A DNA stretch of 64,000 nt from Marispirochaeta sp964554875 (GCA_964554875.1 CAZKQJ010000011.1:1-64000), one strand, 5' to 3'. Counted from the first letter of the stretch, positions 17,236 to 26,910 are shown. Notes: generated from the sequence alone by a model not told the origin. Program-made: numbers and translations.

Positions 17236-19809
17236 ATGTCTGAAACAACACCCATGATGCGCCAGTACCGGCGCATAAAAAAGGAACACCGCGACGCAAT
17301 CCTCTTTTTTCGGCTTGGGGACTTCTATGAGATGTTCGAACAGGACGCCAGAGAAGTATCGGGAATTCTGAACATAACTCTGACCAAACGACATAACATT
17401 CCCATGTGCGGCATACCCTATCATGCCGCTTCTGCCTATATCGGACGGCTTCTGAAAGCCGGGAAGAAGATAGCGGTCTGTGAACAGACTGCCCTCCCGC
17501 AAAAAGGAAAGGGAATCGCCGAACGGGAAGTTGTCGAAATCATTACTCCCGGAACGGTTCTGGAAGAGGATTACCTGGATAATCGCCGGAATAACTATCT
17601 CTTCTCTTTCGGGATCTACGGCAACACCGCCTGTTTTTCATATCTGGATCTCTCTACCGGGGACTTTAAAGCGACCTCTGTAAAAAAGGAACGCTTTCAT
17701 GAGTATCTCTCCCTGGAGATCAATCGTCTCGATCCCAAGGAGCTGCTGCTGCAGGAGTCGCTCTACGATGAGGACCAGGCCCTGCGCCAGATAATCGGAG
17801 ACAGAAAATCCATGGTTGTAAACCGGATTCCCGACTGGCACTTCGACCAGACTGACGCGTTTCAGCGCCTCTGCCGTCAGTTCGGCACGGCGAATCTGAA
17901 GGGCTTCGGAATAGACCAGGATGATCCCATCGTTATGACAACGGCCGCGGTCCTTGAATATGTGGGGGAAACCTCTAAAACCCTGCTCGACCACATACGC
18001 TCCCTGGAACGTTACACCGATGAGAGTTACGTCGGTCTCGATACAGCCACCCAGCGGAACCTGGAGCTGGTACGGAACCTGAACGACGGCAGCGAACAGT
18101 ACACCCTGCTGGAAGTCCTCGATTATTCACGTACTTCCCTGGGGGCAAGGAGAATCAGAAGCCGTCTGCTCCATCCCCTGAGGAGCCTGGATCAGATTAA
18201 TTGCAGACTTGATGCAGTTGAGGCCCTCTATCGCAACCAGATTCTTCTCGGCTCCATCCGTGAAGAACTCAGCGGTGTGCTGGATTTGCAGCGTCTTGCT
18301 ACCCGGGTAGCCCTGCATAAGGCACATGCCAAGGATCTTCTATCCATACGAAATACCCTGAGCTGTGCACGAAGAATCCAGGAGTTTCTCGAGGGCTATG
18401 GCAGAAAAGATTCTCTCCCCGGTCTCGATCCAGAGCAGGAGAATGCCCTCGACGGATTGATCGGACTCCTCTCGAAGGCGCTCCATGAGGATCCTTCCAT
18501 TCTGCTGACTGAAGGGCGCCTGATTGCCTCGGGATACCACGAGGAGCTCGACAGACTGCGAAACGTCCGCAGAGATCGGAAACGGGTCCTGGAGGAGTAT
18601 CTCGAGAGGGAGCGCGAGTCCTCGGGAATCGCGAACCTAAGGATAAAATACAACAAGATAATAGGCTACTTTTTCGAGATAACGAAGTCGAACCTGAAAT
18701 CTGTTCCCGAACATTTTATCCGGCGCCAGTCTCTGGTGGGGAGTGAACGTTTTACTACTGATGAGCTGATTCATATCGAGACAGAGGTCAACAGTGCGGC
18801 TGAACGGGCAATAGAACTGGAGCGCGAAGTTTTTCTTGAACTCCGGGAGAAGGTACGCTCCAAGCTTGATGAGCTCTACGCCTGTGCCGAGTATCTTGCA
18901 GAACTTGATGCTGTCGCCGGTTTCGCCTATGCCGCAACGGTGCACGGTTTTATCCGGCCTCAGGTACATCCTTCCGGGGGTATTCTCATCGAAGAGGGCA
19001 GGCATCCGGTGGTGGAAAAGCACCTCCCCCCGGGCGAATTTATACCCAACTCCCTTAGGTTGGGTGGTGATGAACCTCCCTTCGCACTGATAACCGGGCC
19101 CAATATGGCGGGTAAATCAACGGTGCTGCGTCAGACCGCCCTTATTGTTCTCATGGCCCAGATCGGCTCTTTTGTGCCTGCGGCCCGGGCGGAGATCGGC
19201 CTTGTGGACAGAATATTCTGCCGTGTCGGCGCCTCGGACAATCTTGCACGAGGGGAATCAACCTTCCTTGTGGAGATGAATGAGACTGCAAATATTCTCC
19301 GCTATATGAGTGAATCCAGCCTGGTAATCATGGATGAAGTGGGAAGGGGGACCAGCACCAATGATGGTCTCTCCATAGCCTGGGCGGTTTCGGAGTATAT
19401 TCTGGAAAAAAAGGTAAATACTCTCTTTGCCACTCACTATCACGAACTTACATCCATCGAAAACCCGGGATTGCGCAATCTGCACATGGAGGTTCTGGAA
19501 AAAGAGGGGGAGATCATCTTCCTCAAGCGTTTGAAGGATGGGGCTGCGGCAGGTTCCTACGGCATTCACGTGGCCCGTCTGGCGGGGATCCCCGATCAGG
19601 TTATCCGCAGGGCTGCGGAAATCCTGGGAGGTCTTGACGGCGGTACTCAGCTGACAGTACTGCCTTCCCGAGCCGGAGAAGGCCAGCAGGACCTGTTCGG
19701 GGCCGACGATATGGTGATCCAGGAGTTAAAGAATCTTAAGATCGATTCAACCACTCCCATGGAGGCCCTGAATTTTATTGCCAGAATACAAAAATCCCTG
19801 GAGTCCTGA
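17236..19809 (+). CDS. mutS: DNA mismatch repair ATPase MutS
   Basis: MutS recognises mismatches and recruits MutL. The 857-residue protein has the mismatch-binding FYE motif in RLGDFYEMF (about 28-36), connector, lever and clamp domains. The ABC-type ATPase has Walker A GPNMAGKST (about 622-630), Walker B VIMDEVGRGTSTNDG and the ATHYHEL motif. The length is typical of MutS1. It is cotranscribed with skp, an order also found in Treponema (TP0327-TP0328), although the two functions are unrelated. Confidence 0.97.
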   Translation: MSETTPMMRQYRRIKKEHRDAILFFRLGDFYEMFEQDAREVSGILNITLTKRHNIPMCGIPYHAASAYIGRLLKAGKKIAVCEQTALPQKGKGIAEREVVEIITPGTVLEEDYLDNRRNNYLFSFGIYGNTACFSYLDLSTGDFKATSVKKERFHEYLSLEINRLDPKELLLQESLYDEDQALRQIIGDRKSMVVNRIPDWHFDQTDAFQRLCRQFGTANLKGFGIDQDDPIVMTTAAVLEYVGETSKTLLDHIRSLERYTDESYVGLDTATQRNLELVRNLNDGSEQYTLLEVLDYSRTSLGARRIRSRLLHPLRSLDQINCRLDAVEALYRNQILLGSIREELSGVLDLQRLATRVALHKAHAKDLLSIRNTLSCARRIQEFLEGYGRKDSLPGLDPEQENALDGLIGLLSKALHEDPSILLTEGRLIASGYHEELDRLRNVRRDRKRVLEEYLERERESSGIANLRIKYNKIIGYFFEITKSNLKSVPEHFIRRQSLVGSERFTTDELIHIETEVNSAAERAIELEREVFLELREKVRSKLDELYACAEYLAELDAVAGFAYAATVHGFIRPQVHPSGGILIEEGRHPVVEKHLPPGEFIPNSLRLGGDEPPFALITGPNMAGKSTVLRQTALIVLMAQIGSFVPAARAEIGLVDRIFCRVGASDNLARGESTFLVEMNETANILRYMSESSLVIMDEVGRGTSTNDGLSIAWAVSEYILEKKVNTLFATHYHELTSIENPGLRNLHMEVLEKEGEIIFLKRLKDGAAAGSYGIHVARLAGIPDQVIRRAAEILGGLDGGTQLTVLPSRAGEGQQDLFGADDMVIQELKNLKIDSTTPMEALNFIARIQKSLES

Positions 19810-19842
19810 AGCAGGGGAATACCGTGCCGGGTTTATATTTAC

Positions 19843-20541
19843 GTGAGTTCCGGATGTATTTTTCCTGTCTTCGATTTTTTCTTTCCCCGGGTATGTGTTA
19901 TTTGCGGACGCCAGTTGTCCGAAAACACGCATAAACCCCTGTGTATCGTCTGTAAGGCAGAGCTTGAGTCCGGAAGAATCAGCGGCCGTCGCTGCCCCCG
20001 CTGCGGCATAAGCCTGACGAGCGAGCAAGGCCTGTGCCTCAGCTGCAGGGAGCAGGAAACTCCCGGACCAGACGGACGCGGACTTTTTTATTACCGGGGG
20101 GCAGCCCGGGTACTTCTTCAGCGCTATAAATTCGGCGGAGTTGCATCCCTTTCACCGCTTATAGCCGAAGAAATTTTCAGTGAGTTGAGAGCGGAAGAGA
20201 AGGAAAGTGTGATTGTTCCCATACCTTCAAGCAGGAAATCACGCCGGCGTAACGGCTGGGGACATATGGAACGGGTGGCTTCTCACCTGAAGGGAATGGG
20301 TCTCACGGTTTGTCCTGACCTCCTTGTACGCAGCGCCGGAAAGGAACAGAAGAAGCTTGACAGGAGGGCCAGAGAAGAAAACAGTCGGGCAGTATTCCGG
20401 TGTACGGGAAAAAGAACCTGCAAAAGTATTGTCCTTCTGGATGATGTCAGGACCACCGGCGCCAGCCTCCGAGCTGCTTCTGCCGCCATCGAGGCTAAAG
20501 GTTCGCAGGTGAAGGCCTGGATTGTATTTGCTATTGACTAG
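19843..20541 (+). CDS. comF: ComF family phosphoribosyltransferase-like protein
   Basis: This 232-residue protein has the ComF arrangement: an N-terminal zinc-binding region with paired Cys motifs (CVICG, CIVC, CPRCG, CLSC between about 18 and 68), then a type I PRTase-like domain ending in the PRPP loop IVLLDDVRTTGAS (about 197-209). ComF proteins assist DNA uptake in transformable bacteria, but their biochemical role is unsettled and no other competence gene is seen nearby. The start is a GTG at 19843 with no strong ribosome site. A terminator follows at 20595-20624. Confidence 0.88.
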   Translation: MSSGCIFPVFDFFFPRVCVICGRQLSENTHKPLCIVCKAELESGRISGRRCPRCGISLTSEQGLCLSCREQETPGPDGRGLFYYRGAARVLLQRYKFGGVASLSPLIAEEIFSELRAEEKESVIVPIPSSRKSRRRNGWGHMERVASHLKGMGLTVCPDLLVRSAGKEQKKLDRRAREENSRAVFRCTGKRTCKSIVLLDDVRTTGASLRAASAAIEAKGSQVKAWIVFAID

Positions 20542-20594
20542 TCTTTCCAAGCTTGATACTATTTATTCACGACAGTTGAATTGCAGCGGAACAG

Positions 20595-20624
20595 AAAAGA
20601 GTCCACGGCGGCTCTTTTTTTTAT
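20595..20624 (+). terminator. Intrinsic terminator after comF
   Basis: The stem AAAAGAGTC / GGCTCTTTT (20595-20603 and 20610-20618, one T-G pair) closes a 6-base loop and runs into eight consecutive T residues. It separates the mutS-comF unit from the rimP operon. I find no firm promoter in 20625-20695; the TTGACA at 20668 lacks a matching -10 box. Confidence 0.85.
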
Positions 20625-20695
20625 ACAGGGGACTCTGCAGAAATACCGATTGGATTAAAGGTGTTTCTTGACAGGTCCCACTCAAAAAAAAGGAA

Positions 20696-21166
20696 ATGGC
20701 GGATTCTTCGTCTGAATGTATGAAAGAAGGAACGGGAATAAGTCCTGAACTTGAATCGACGGTGGACATTATCCATGGGATGGGTTTCTCGGTAGTGGAG
20801 GCTCAGTGCCGCCCCGTTAAAGGTTCCATTCAGGTTGTTATTTACATTTATAGTCCTGATGGGGTCTCCCTGGATGACTGTACCAAAGTATACAGAACCG
20901 TAATGCCCCGCCTTGAGGTGGTTCTTGATTCACGGGATATAAGTCTGGAGATATCCTCTCCGGGTATCAGCAGAAATATAAAATTTTTTCGTGAATTCCC
21001 GATTTTTATAGGCCGCAAATTTCGCGTGCTGACGGAAGATTCGAGCGACTGGGTCCAGGGTGATTTGATTTACGCGGATGATGAAGAAATAGTTCTCACT
21101 GTCGATGACGGAGAGAGACGATACGGGAGAGCAGAAATTGTTAAAGCGAAAATATCTGAAGGGTAG
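20696..21166 (+). CDS. rimP: Ribosome maturation factor RimP
   Basis: RimP assists 30S subunit maturation. The 156-residue protein shows GMGFSVVEAQ, the DDCTKVYRTV region and the family motif LEISSPGISRNIK (about 83-95), followed by the C-terminal SH3-like domain. A short purine-rich site (AAAGGAA) lies directly before the ATG. It starts the canonical rimP-nusA-infB-rbfA-truB order and ends 9 bases before nusA. Confidence 0.94.
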   Translation: MADSSSECMKEGTGISPELESTVDIIHGMGFSVVEAQCRPVKGSIQVVIYIYSPDGVSLDDCTKVYRTVMPRLEVVLDSRDISLEISSPGISRNIKFFREFPIFIGRKFRVLTEDSSDWVQGDLIYADDEEIVLTVDDGERRYGRAEIVKAKISEG

Positions 21167-21175
21167 GGGGTATAT

Positions 21176-22630
21176 ATGGCCTCTGGATTAGCTGACGCGA
21201 TACGATCGATTGTACAGGACCGGGGAATCTCGGAAGACCTGGTTAAAAAGACGATAGAAGACTTCCTGCTGGCTGCCTACAAGAAGAAGTTTGGACAATG
21301 CGACAATGCGGTTGTGCGGTTTGATGAAGAAGGCGATGAGGTAGCCCTTTTCGCCCGTAAACAGATTGTTGAAGACGTGTATGATGAGGTGACCGAGATC
21401 GCCCTGGAAGAGGCTCTGGAGCTTAACGAAGAGTGTGAGCTTGGGGATGAACTGCTGATCGAGATAAATCCTCAGGAATTTGATCGTGTCGCCGTGCAGA
21501 GTGCCAAACAGAAAGCCAAGCAGACCCTCAGGGATATTCAGAAGGACACCCTCTATTCCGAATTCCAGGAAAAGGTAGGCGAGATGATCATCGGCTACTA
21601 TCAGAGAGAAAGGAACGGGAATATATTCGTGGATCTGGGCCGGGTCGAGGGCATTCTTCCCAAGCGCTACCAGTCGCCCCGGGAGATTTACCGTCCCAAC
21701 GACAGAATCAAGGCCCTTATCTACGAAGTGAACAAGACTACCTCCGGCCTGCAGATAGTACTTTCCAGGACTCATACCGATTTTGTCCGGCGAATCTTTG
21801 AACTGGAGGTTCCTGAGGTTTATGATAAGACGGTAGAGATATTCAAAATCGTTCGGGAACCCGGGTACCGTACCAAACTCGCTGTCTATTCTAACAGGGA
21901 AGATGTCGATCCCGTTGGGGCCTGTGTCGGAATGAAGGGTGTCCGTATTCAGGCAATCGTCAGAGAACTGGAGGGAGAAAAGATTGATATCCTGAAGTAT
22001 GACAATAATCCCCGGGATTTTATCAAGAATGCACTTTCTCCCGCTGAGGTCGATACCGTTGTTGTTCTTGACGAAGCAAAACGACAAGCCCTTGCGGTTG
22101 TAGAAGAGAACCAGCTTTCCCTGGCCATCGGCAAGCAGGGTTTGAATGTGCGGCTTGCAAACCGTCTTGTAGACTGGAATATCGATGTTAAAACCGTAGC
22201 CCAGTTTGAGGAGATGGACATTGCCGCGGAGAGCAAGAAGGCCATGGAGGCTCTTTTCAGTGACGTGGAAGAAGAGGAAGAGATAACCAGTATTGCTGAG
22301 CTTCCGGATATTCCCGAACATATCGTGGAAATCCTGAAAGAGAACAATATCGAGTTGATAGAAGACCTGATCAGTCTCAGTCCTGAGGAAATGGCGGAGA
22401 TTGAGGGGCTTGACTCGAAGGATGTGGAAACCATAACTGCTATTATTAATGACAATGTTGACATTATCGAGGAAGAAGAAGAAAATGATGAAACAGACGA
22501 CTTCTTCGAATCTGAAGAGGATGAAACCTATGAGTGTCCCGAGTGTGGACATCCGATAAGCGTCGACATGTCAACGTGCCCCAATTGTGGCGTTGGTTTG
22601 AGCTTTGAAATATCAGAGGAAGAAGAGTAA
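21176..22630 (+). CDS. nusA: Transcription termination/antitermination factor NusA with C-terminal zinc ribbon
   Basis: The 484-residue NusA has an N-terminal RNA polymerase-binding domain, an S1 domain (about 135-200), two KH domains with GACVGMKGVRIQ and SLAIGKQGLNVRLA, and one helix-hairpin-helix unit near 375-425. After an acidic linker it ends in four Cys residues (454, 457, 468, 471; CPEC and CPNC) spaced CxxC-x10-CxxC, a typical zinc ribbon that standard NusA lacks. NusA modulates pausing and termination on RNA polymerase. It lies in the rimP-nusA-infB operon, where NusA commonly autoregulates. Confidence 0.96.
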   Translation: MASGLADAIRSIVQDRGISEDLVKKTIEDFLLAAYKKKFGQCDNAVVRFDEEGDEVALFARKQIVEDVYDEVTEIALEEALELNEECELGDELLIEINPQEFDRVAVQSAKQKAKQTLRDIQKDTLYSEFQEKVGEMIIGYYQRERNGNIFVDLGRVEGILPKRYQSPREIYRPNDRIKALIYEVNKTTSGLQIVLSRTHTDFVRRIFELEVPEVYDKTVEIFKIVREPGYRTKLAVYSNREDVDPVGACVGMKGVRIQAIVRELEGEKIDILKYDNNPRDFIKNALSPAEVDTVVVLDEAKRQALAVVEENQLSLAIGKQGLNVRLANRLVDWNIDVKTVAQFEEMDIAAESKKAMEALFSDVEEEEEITSIAELPDIPEHIVEILKENNIELIEDLISLSPEEMAEIEGLDSKDVETITAIINDNVDIIEEEEENDETDDFFESEEDETYECPECGHPISVDMSTCPNCGVGLSFEISEEEE

Positions 22631-22671
22631 TGGATTCTTGATGAGGAATCCATAAGATCAACCGAGGAACT

Positions 22672-25248
22672 ATGGCTGAAGAACAGGAAAACAAGAAGAA
22701 ACCGAAGGCAACCCTTATAAAGCACAAGAAACCAGAGGAAATTTCGTCCGACGAAAAACATGAGAAAAAACGGGTTGTAGTCGTAAAGAAAAAGAAGAAG
22801 CCCGTTCCTCGTGTGGTCGCGAAGAAAGAAGAAGCGTCCGCCGCGGAGGCAGGTCAGGACGAGGTGCAGTCTGCCCGGGAAGCAGAGCAGTCGAGCACTG
22901 TCGACGAGTCGACTCAGCAGAAAAAGCCTGCAGAAAAGGTCTCCCCTCCTTCTGAAACCAAGGCGGAGAAAAGAGCAGCGACCGAGACTGCAGATACAGA
23001 GACAGAAAATACTGCGACAGAAGATAAAAAGGCGGCGCCGGAAAAGGCCGGGAAACCGGCAAAAAAGGAGACTGCTCCTTCTAAGCCCGAGGAAATTCGT
23101 CCAACCCAGAAGGGACGTACCGGCGGATATACCCGTATGCGTTCCGGCGAAACCCGATTCAATCGAGAAGCCCGTCCTCAGACACCTGGGCGCCGGGAAC
23201 GAACGCCCGACAGCAGACCGCCGCGACGGGGACCTTCCGGTCCCGGACAGGGAAGACCCGGCGGCCCGGCGCGGCCCGGCGGTGGTTTCAGACGCCCGGG
23301 ACCAGCTGCCGGAGGTGGCGCACCGCCGGCTCCGGCCCAGGAAGAAGGCAAGGGAAAAAGCGGAAAGAAATTCTTCAAAGCCAAGAAGAAGGCCGCCTAT
23401 CAGAAGAACCGGAAGGAAGAAGTCGAAGAGAGGGATTTTCATATAAAGAAACGTCCCGTTAAAAAGGTCAATCCGGTACCCAAAGAGATAGATATCATGG
23501 AAGTTATTACCGTCTCCGAACTGGCCAGAAAGATGAACCTCAAGGCCGGCGAATTGATCTCCAAGCTCATGGGAATGGGGATGATGGTAACCATAAACCA
23601 GCAGATCGATTCCGAAACGGCACAGCTTCTGGCTGAGGAATACGGGGCAAAGGTGAAAATCGTCAGTCTCTACGACGAGACCCTTATCGAGAGCGATAAG
23701 AGTGGTGAGGACGATCTTAAACACCGCCCTCCTATCGTAACCATTATGGGTCATGTCGATCATGGTAAAACCAAACTCCTGGACAGTATCCGGACTACCG
23801 ATGTGGTCGGCGGTGAGTTTGGTGGAATAACCCAGCATATCGGTGCGTACAAGGTCACGCTGCCCAATGAGACAGGGGAGGTTGTTTTCCTTGATACTCC
23901 CGGTCACGAAGCTTTTACCCAGATGCGTGCCAGGGGAGCTCAGGTTACCGATATCGTTGTTCTGGTTGTCGCAGCCAACGACGGTGTCATGCCTCAGACA
24001 GTGGAAGCCATCAATCACGCAAAAGCGGCTGAGGTTCCCATTATCGTTGCCATAAACAAGATAGATCTTCCGGAGGCCAACCCCGACCGGGTAAAGCAGC
24101 AGCTTTCAGATCATGGTCTGATGCCCGAATCCTGGGGGGGGACGACCCTTTTCTGTGAGGTTTCCGCAATGACACGGGACGGGATACCGGAACTACTGGA
24201 GACAATTAATCTTCAGGCTGAATTGATGGAACTGAAGGCCAATTACGACTGTCGTGCGGAAGGAAGGATTATAGAGTCCAAGGTTGATCATGGACGGGGT
24301 ATTGTCGGAACGGTAATTGTCGAACGCGGTACCCTTTCTGTTGGGGATGCTTTTGTCGCGGGTGTTTTTCCCGGAAAAGTACGGGCAATGTTCGATGACA
24401 AGGGTAAAAAACTCGAAAAAGCAACACCGGCAACTCCTGTGGAGGTCCTGGGCTTCACCGGGACTCCCAGTGCCGGAGATCCCTTCCAGGTAACCGAATC
24501 CGAAAAAATGGCCCGTCAGGTCGGCGCCAAGCGTCAGGAACTTGAAAAGGCCGGAGAAGCCAAGAATGTCAAGAAGGTGACCCTTGACAACCTGTATGAT
24601 TCAATACAGCAGGGTGAGGTACAGGAGCTTAAAGTTATTATAAAAGGCGATGTTCACGGCTCAGTGGAAGCCCTGCAGATGACCCTGGAACGCCTGAGTA
24701 CTCCTGAAATACGACTGAATGTGATTGACGCATCCGCAGGTGCGGTTACCGAATCCAATGTAAGCCTTGCAGCTGCCTCCGACGCGATTATCATCGCCTT
24801 TCATGTACGGCCGACACCAAAGGCTCAGACCCTGGCTGAACAGGAAAAGGTCGAGATTCGAAAATATACAATTATCTACGATGCTGTTGACGATATCCGG
24901 GATGCCATGGAAGGGATGCTGGCGCCAGAACTGAGGGAAGAGACAATCGGTACGGTTGAGGTCAGAGAGACCTTCAAGGTTCCGAAGATCGGACTTATCG
25001 CAGGCTGCTATGTAACCTCCGGAAAGGTTATCAGGGGTGCTACCGTCCATGTTGTACGCGACGGTATCGAGATTCATACCGGAAAGATCAGTTCCCTCAA
25101 GCGCTTTAAAGATGATGCCAAAGAGGTGGCTGCCGGATACGAGTGCGGTATTGGTATCGAGAATTACCTTGATGTCCAGGTGGGAGACCAGTTCGAAGTT
25201 ATCGAGTTTAAAGAGATCGCCAAGAAACTGAGCAGTAACGAGAAATAA
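22672..25248 (+). CDS. infB: Translation initiation factor IF-2
   Basis: IF-2 is the GTPase that places initiator tRNA on the 30S subunit. The 858-residue protein has a long lysine/glutamate-rich and then Gly/Arg/Pro-rich N-terminal extension (about 1-255), a conserved IF2_N segment (ITVSELARKMNLK), and the G domain with GHVDHGKT (about 360-367), DTPGHEAF and NKID. Beta-barrel domains follow to the C-terminus. GAGGAAC precedes the ATG. The N-terminal low-complexity repeats are normal for this family. rbfA overlaps its stop (TAATG). Confidence 0.98.
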   Translation: MAEEQENKKKPKATLIKHKKPEEISSDEKHEKKRVVVVKKKKKPVPRVVAKKEEASAAEAGQDEVQSAREAEQSSTVDESTQQKKPAEKVSPPSETKAEKRAATETADTETENTATEDKKAAPEKAGKPAKKETAPSKPEEIRPTQKGRTGGYTRMRSGETRFNREARPQTPGRRERTPDSRPPRRGPSGPGQGRPGGPARPGGGFRRPGPAAGGGAPPAPAQEEGKGKSGKKFFKAKKKAAYQKNRKEEVEERDFHIKKRPVKKVNPVPKEIDIMEVITVSELARKMNLKAGELISKLMGMGMMVTINQQIDSETAQLLAEEYGAKVKIVSLYDETLIESDKSGEDDLKHRPPIVTIMGHVDHGKTKLLDSIRTTDVVGGEFGGITQHIGAYKVTLPNETGEVVFLDTPGHEAFTQMRARGAQVTDIVVLVVAANDGVMPQTVEAINHAKAAEVPIIVAINKIDLPEANPDRVKQQLSDHGLMPESWGGTTLFCEVSAMTRDGIPELLETINLQAELMELKANYDCRAEGRIIESKVDHGRGIVGTVIVERGTLSVGDAFVAGVFPGKVRAMFDDKGKKLEKATPATPVEVLGFTGTPSAGDPFQVTESEKMARQVGAKRQELEKAGEAKNVKKVTLDNLYDSIQQGEVQELKVIIKGDVHGSVEALQMTLERLSTPEIRLNVIDASAGAVTESNVSLAAASDAIIIAFHVRPTPKAQTLAEQEKVEIRKYTIIYDAVDDIRDAMEGMLAPELREETIGTVEVRETFKVPKIGLIAGCYVTSGKVIRGATVHVVRDGIEIHTGKISSLKRFKDDAKEVAAGYECGIGIENYLDVQVGDQFEVIEFKEIAKKLSSNEK

Positions 25249-25598
25249 TGTCTGAATATCGATTAAAACGGGTCGCCTCGCTTATCCAGCATGCGATAAG
25301 CGAGATGATCATTACGGGAATTGTAAAAGACCACAGAGTATCCACCTTCATATCCGTGACTGAAGTCGTGGTGTCTAAGGATACCGGATATGCAAAGGTA
25401 TACGTATCGAGTTTTGAGAATCCTCAGGCCGTCGAGAACGCGGTTAAGGCACTTAATCATGGTGCCGGGTTTATCCAGGCACGGTTGGGCAAAAAACTGA
25501 GGTTGAGGAATACTCCTAAACTGACGTTTTATAAGGACAGCTCCATTGAACGGGGGGTCCGAATGGTCCATAAGCTGGATGAGCTCGAGGATAAATGA
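25248..25598 (+). CDS. rbfA: Ribosome-binding factor A
   Basis: RbfA is a small KH-fold protein that binds the 30S subunit during 16S 5'-end maturation. The 116-residue frame shows RVASLIQHAISEMI, the VTEVVVSKDTGYAKVYVS core and the C-terminal LRNTPKLTFYKDSSIERG motif. It starts within the infB stop (TAATG), and its own stop overlaps the truB start (ATGA), so the three are translationally coupled. Confidence 0.97.
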   Translation: MSEYRLKRVASLIQHAISEMIITGIVKDHRVSTFISVTEVVVSKDTGYAKVYVSSFENPQAVENAVKALNHGAGFIQARLGKKLRLRNTPKLTFYKDSSIERGVRMVHKLDELEDK

Positions 25599-26482
25599 GC
25601 GGTAAAAACGGCATTATCCTGATCGATAAAAACGAGGGCTTTACTTCAAGTGATACCGTCCGCTTTGCAGGGCGCAGACTCAAGGCAGGCAAAGCAGGCC
25701 ATACAGGTACTCTCGATAAATTTGCATCGGGACTTCTTGTGTGTCTTACAGGTTCTTTTACCCGGCTTTCATCATACCTGACCGAACAGGATAAGGTATA
25801 CGAGGCAAGCTTTGAGTTCGGCCGGGAAACCGAAACCCTGGATCCAGAGGGGCTTGTGTGCGGCGAGGGTGATGTGCCGGATATTACGGATATTGAGTCT
25901 GTGCTTGAAAAATTTACAGGTGAAATCACCCAGAAACCGCCACTCTATTCAGCTGTGCATGTAAACGGAACCCGGGCGTATAAACGGGCATTGCGGGGAG
26001 AGGTTCCCGATATGCCTTCCCGCCGGGTCCTTATTTCATCCCTGGAGATTACCGGCTATACTGCACCCCTGCTATCCGTGAGGGTAGCCTGTTCAAAGGG
26101 AACCTATATACGTTCTCTTGCACGGGACATTGCATATTCCCTGGGCACCGTTGCCTTTGTTACAAGCCTTCGGCGTCTGCGGGTCGGAAATGCCGGCATC
26201 GAGGATGCTTTCAAGGTGGATGAAATCAATGAAGATACCCCGGTTCTGGACGACCGGAAGTCCGTGGAGGCTCTCCTTGGCATAGTGGGGACAGGTGTTC
26301 CGGACGCTGAAGTAAACAGCTTTATCCTTGGCCGTTCCCTGGATAATGCCGGGTATCTTCCGGATCCTGAAGGAAAGGAGCATCTTTTCTGTTTCGATGC
26401 CGAGGGGCGATTCCTTGGACTGCTGAAAAAGAAGGGCGAGCGCTGGGCTTATGGAATGGTCAACGGTGCTTTGAGAGATTGA
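25595..26482 (+). CDS. truB: tRNA pseudouridine(55) synthase TruB
   Basis: TruB makes pseudouridine 55 in the T-loop of tRNAs. The 295-residue protein has the catalytic Asp41 in GHTGTLDKFASG, the YEASFEFGRETETLD segment, PPLYSAVHVNG and CSKGTYIRSLARDI. It overlaps the rbfA stop. The rpsO promoter begins at its last codons (TTGACT at 26479-26484 covers the TGA). Confidence 0.97.
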   Translation: MSGKNGIILIDKNEGFTSSDTVRFAGRRLKAGKAGHTGTLDKFASGLLVCLTGSFTRLSSYLTEQDKVYEASFEFGRETETLDPEGLVCGEGDVPDITDIESVLEKFTGEITQKPPLYSAVHVNGTRAYKRALRGEVPDMPSRRVLISSLEITGYTAPLLSVRVACSKGTYIRSLARDIAYSLGTVAFVTSLRRLRVGNAGIEDAFKVDEINEDTPVLDDRKSVEALLGIVGTGVPDAEVNSFILGRSLDNAGYLPDPEGKEHLFCFDAEGRFLGLLKKKGERWAYGMVNGALRD

Positions 26483-26506
26483 CTTTTTGAGGATTTTCAG
26501 TACACT
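26479..26506 (+). promoter_or_regulatory. Promoter of rpsO-pnp
   Basis: TTGACT (26479-26484) and TACACT (26501-26506) are 16 bases apart and overlap the truB stop codon. The -10 box is identical to that of ssrA. The predicted start is near 26513. Confidence 0.65.
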
Positions 26507-26512
26507 CTAAGG

Positions 26513-26640
26513 GAGAAAATATACTGCTAAATCTGTTTAGCTTAGTGAATTAGGAAAACACCGTAAATACGGATGAAAATCAAGAGCAGGTTTCGCTCAT
26601 AAACGAGAAAGCAAAGGACTTAAGAGAGTTAAAGGAGAAA
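26513..26640 (+). promoter_or_regulatory. Long rpsO leader, possible S15 autoregulatory region
   Basis: About 128 untranslated bases separate the predicted start from rpsO. They contain short hairpins, CCGT-AAAT-ACGG (around 26563-26574) and GAGC-AGGTTTC-GCTC (around 26584-26598), and end in AAAGGAGAAA. S15 represses its own mRNA in several bacteria through unrelated leader structures. That this leader does so is inference from length and position only. Confidence 0.35.
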
Positions 26641-26910
26641 ATGATGTTAGCTAAGGAAGCGAAACAGGATGTCATTAAAGAGTTTGGAAAAAACGATAAA
26701 GACAGCGGAGCCACCGAGGTGCAGATTGCGCTGCTTACTAAAAGAATAGAAGACCTTACCGAACACTTTAAGACAAACAAGAAGGATCATGCTTCACGGC
26801 GGGGTTTGCTGAAGATGGTCGGACAGAGGCGCAAACTGCTGAAGTATCTGCAGAGAAAGGATCTTGACACCTATCGTTCCCTGCTCGGTCGCTTGAACCT
26901 CAGAAAATAA
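26641..26910 (+). CDS. rpsO: 30S ribosomal protein S15
   Basis: The 89-residue protein binds 16S rRNA and bridges to 23S rRNA. The motifs STEVQ-like GATEVQIALLTKRI, KKDHASRRGLLKMVGQRRKLLKYL and the final LGRLNLRK are diagnostic. Two ATG codons occur at 26641 and 26644. The first gives the usual length, while the second has the better distance to the GGAG at 26634-26637. pnp follows after 15 bases, the widespread rpsO-pnp order. Confidence 0.97.
   Translation: MMLAKEAKQDVIKEFGKNDKDSGATEVQIALLTKRIEDLTEHFKTNKKDHASRRGLLKMVGQRRKLLKYLQRKDLDTYRSLLGRLNLRK

Noticed and set aside
20668..20695. TTGACA before rimP looked like a promoter -35 box.
   Set aside because: No -10-like hexamer occurs 15-19 bases downstream; that position is an A-run and the ribosome site.
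21188..22552. A 454-codon open frame antisense to nusA.
   Set aside because: nusA is unmistakable on the plus strand, and the antisense product shows only mirrored composition.
23100..23400. Gly/Arg/Pro-rich and Lys-rich repetitive stretch inside infB.
   Set aside because: Low-complexity N-terminal extensions are normal for IF-2 and keep the reading frame.
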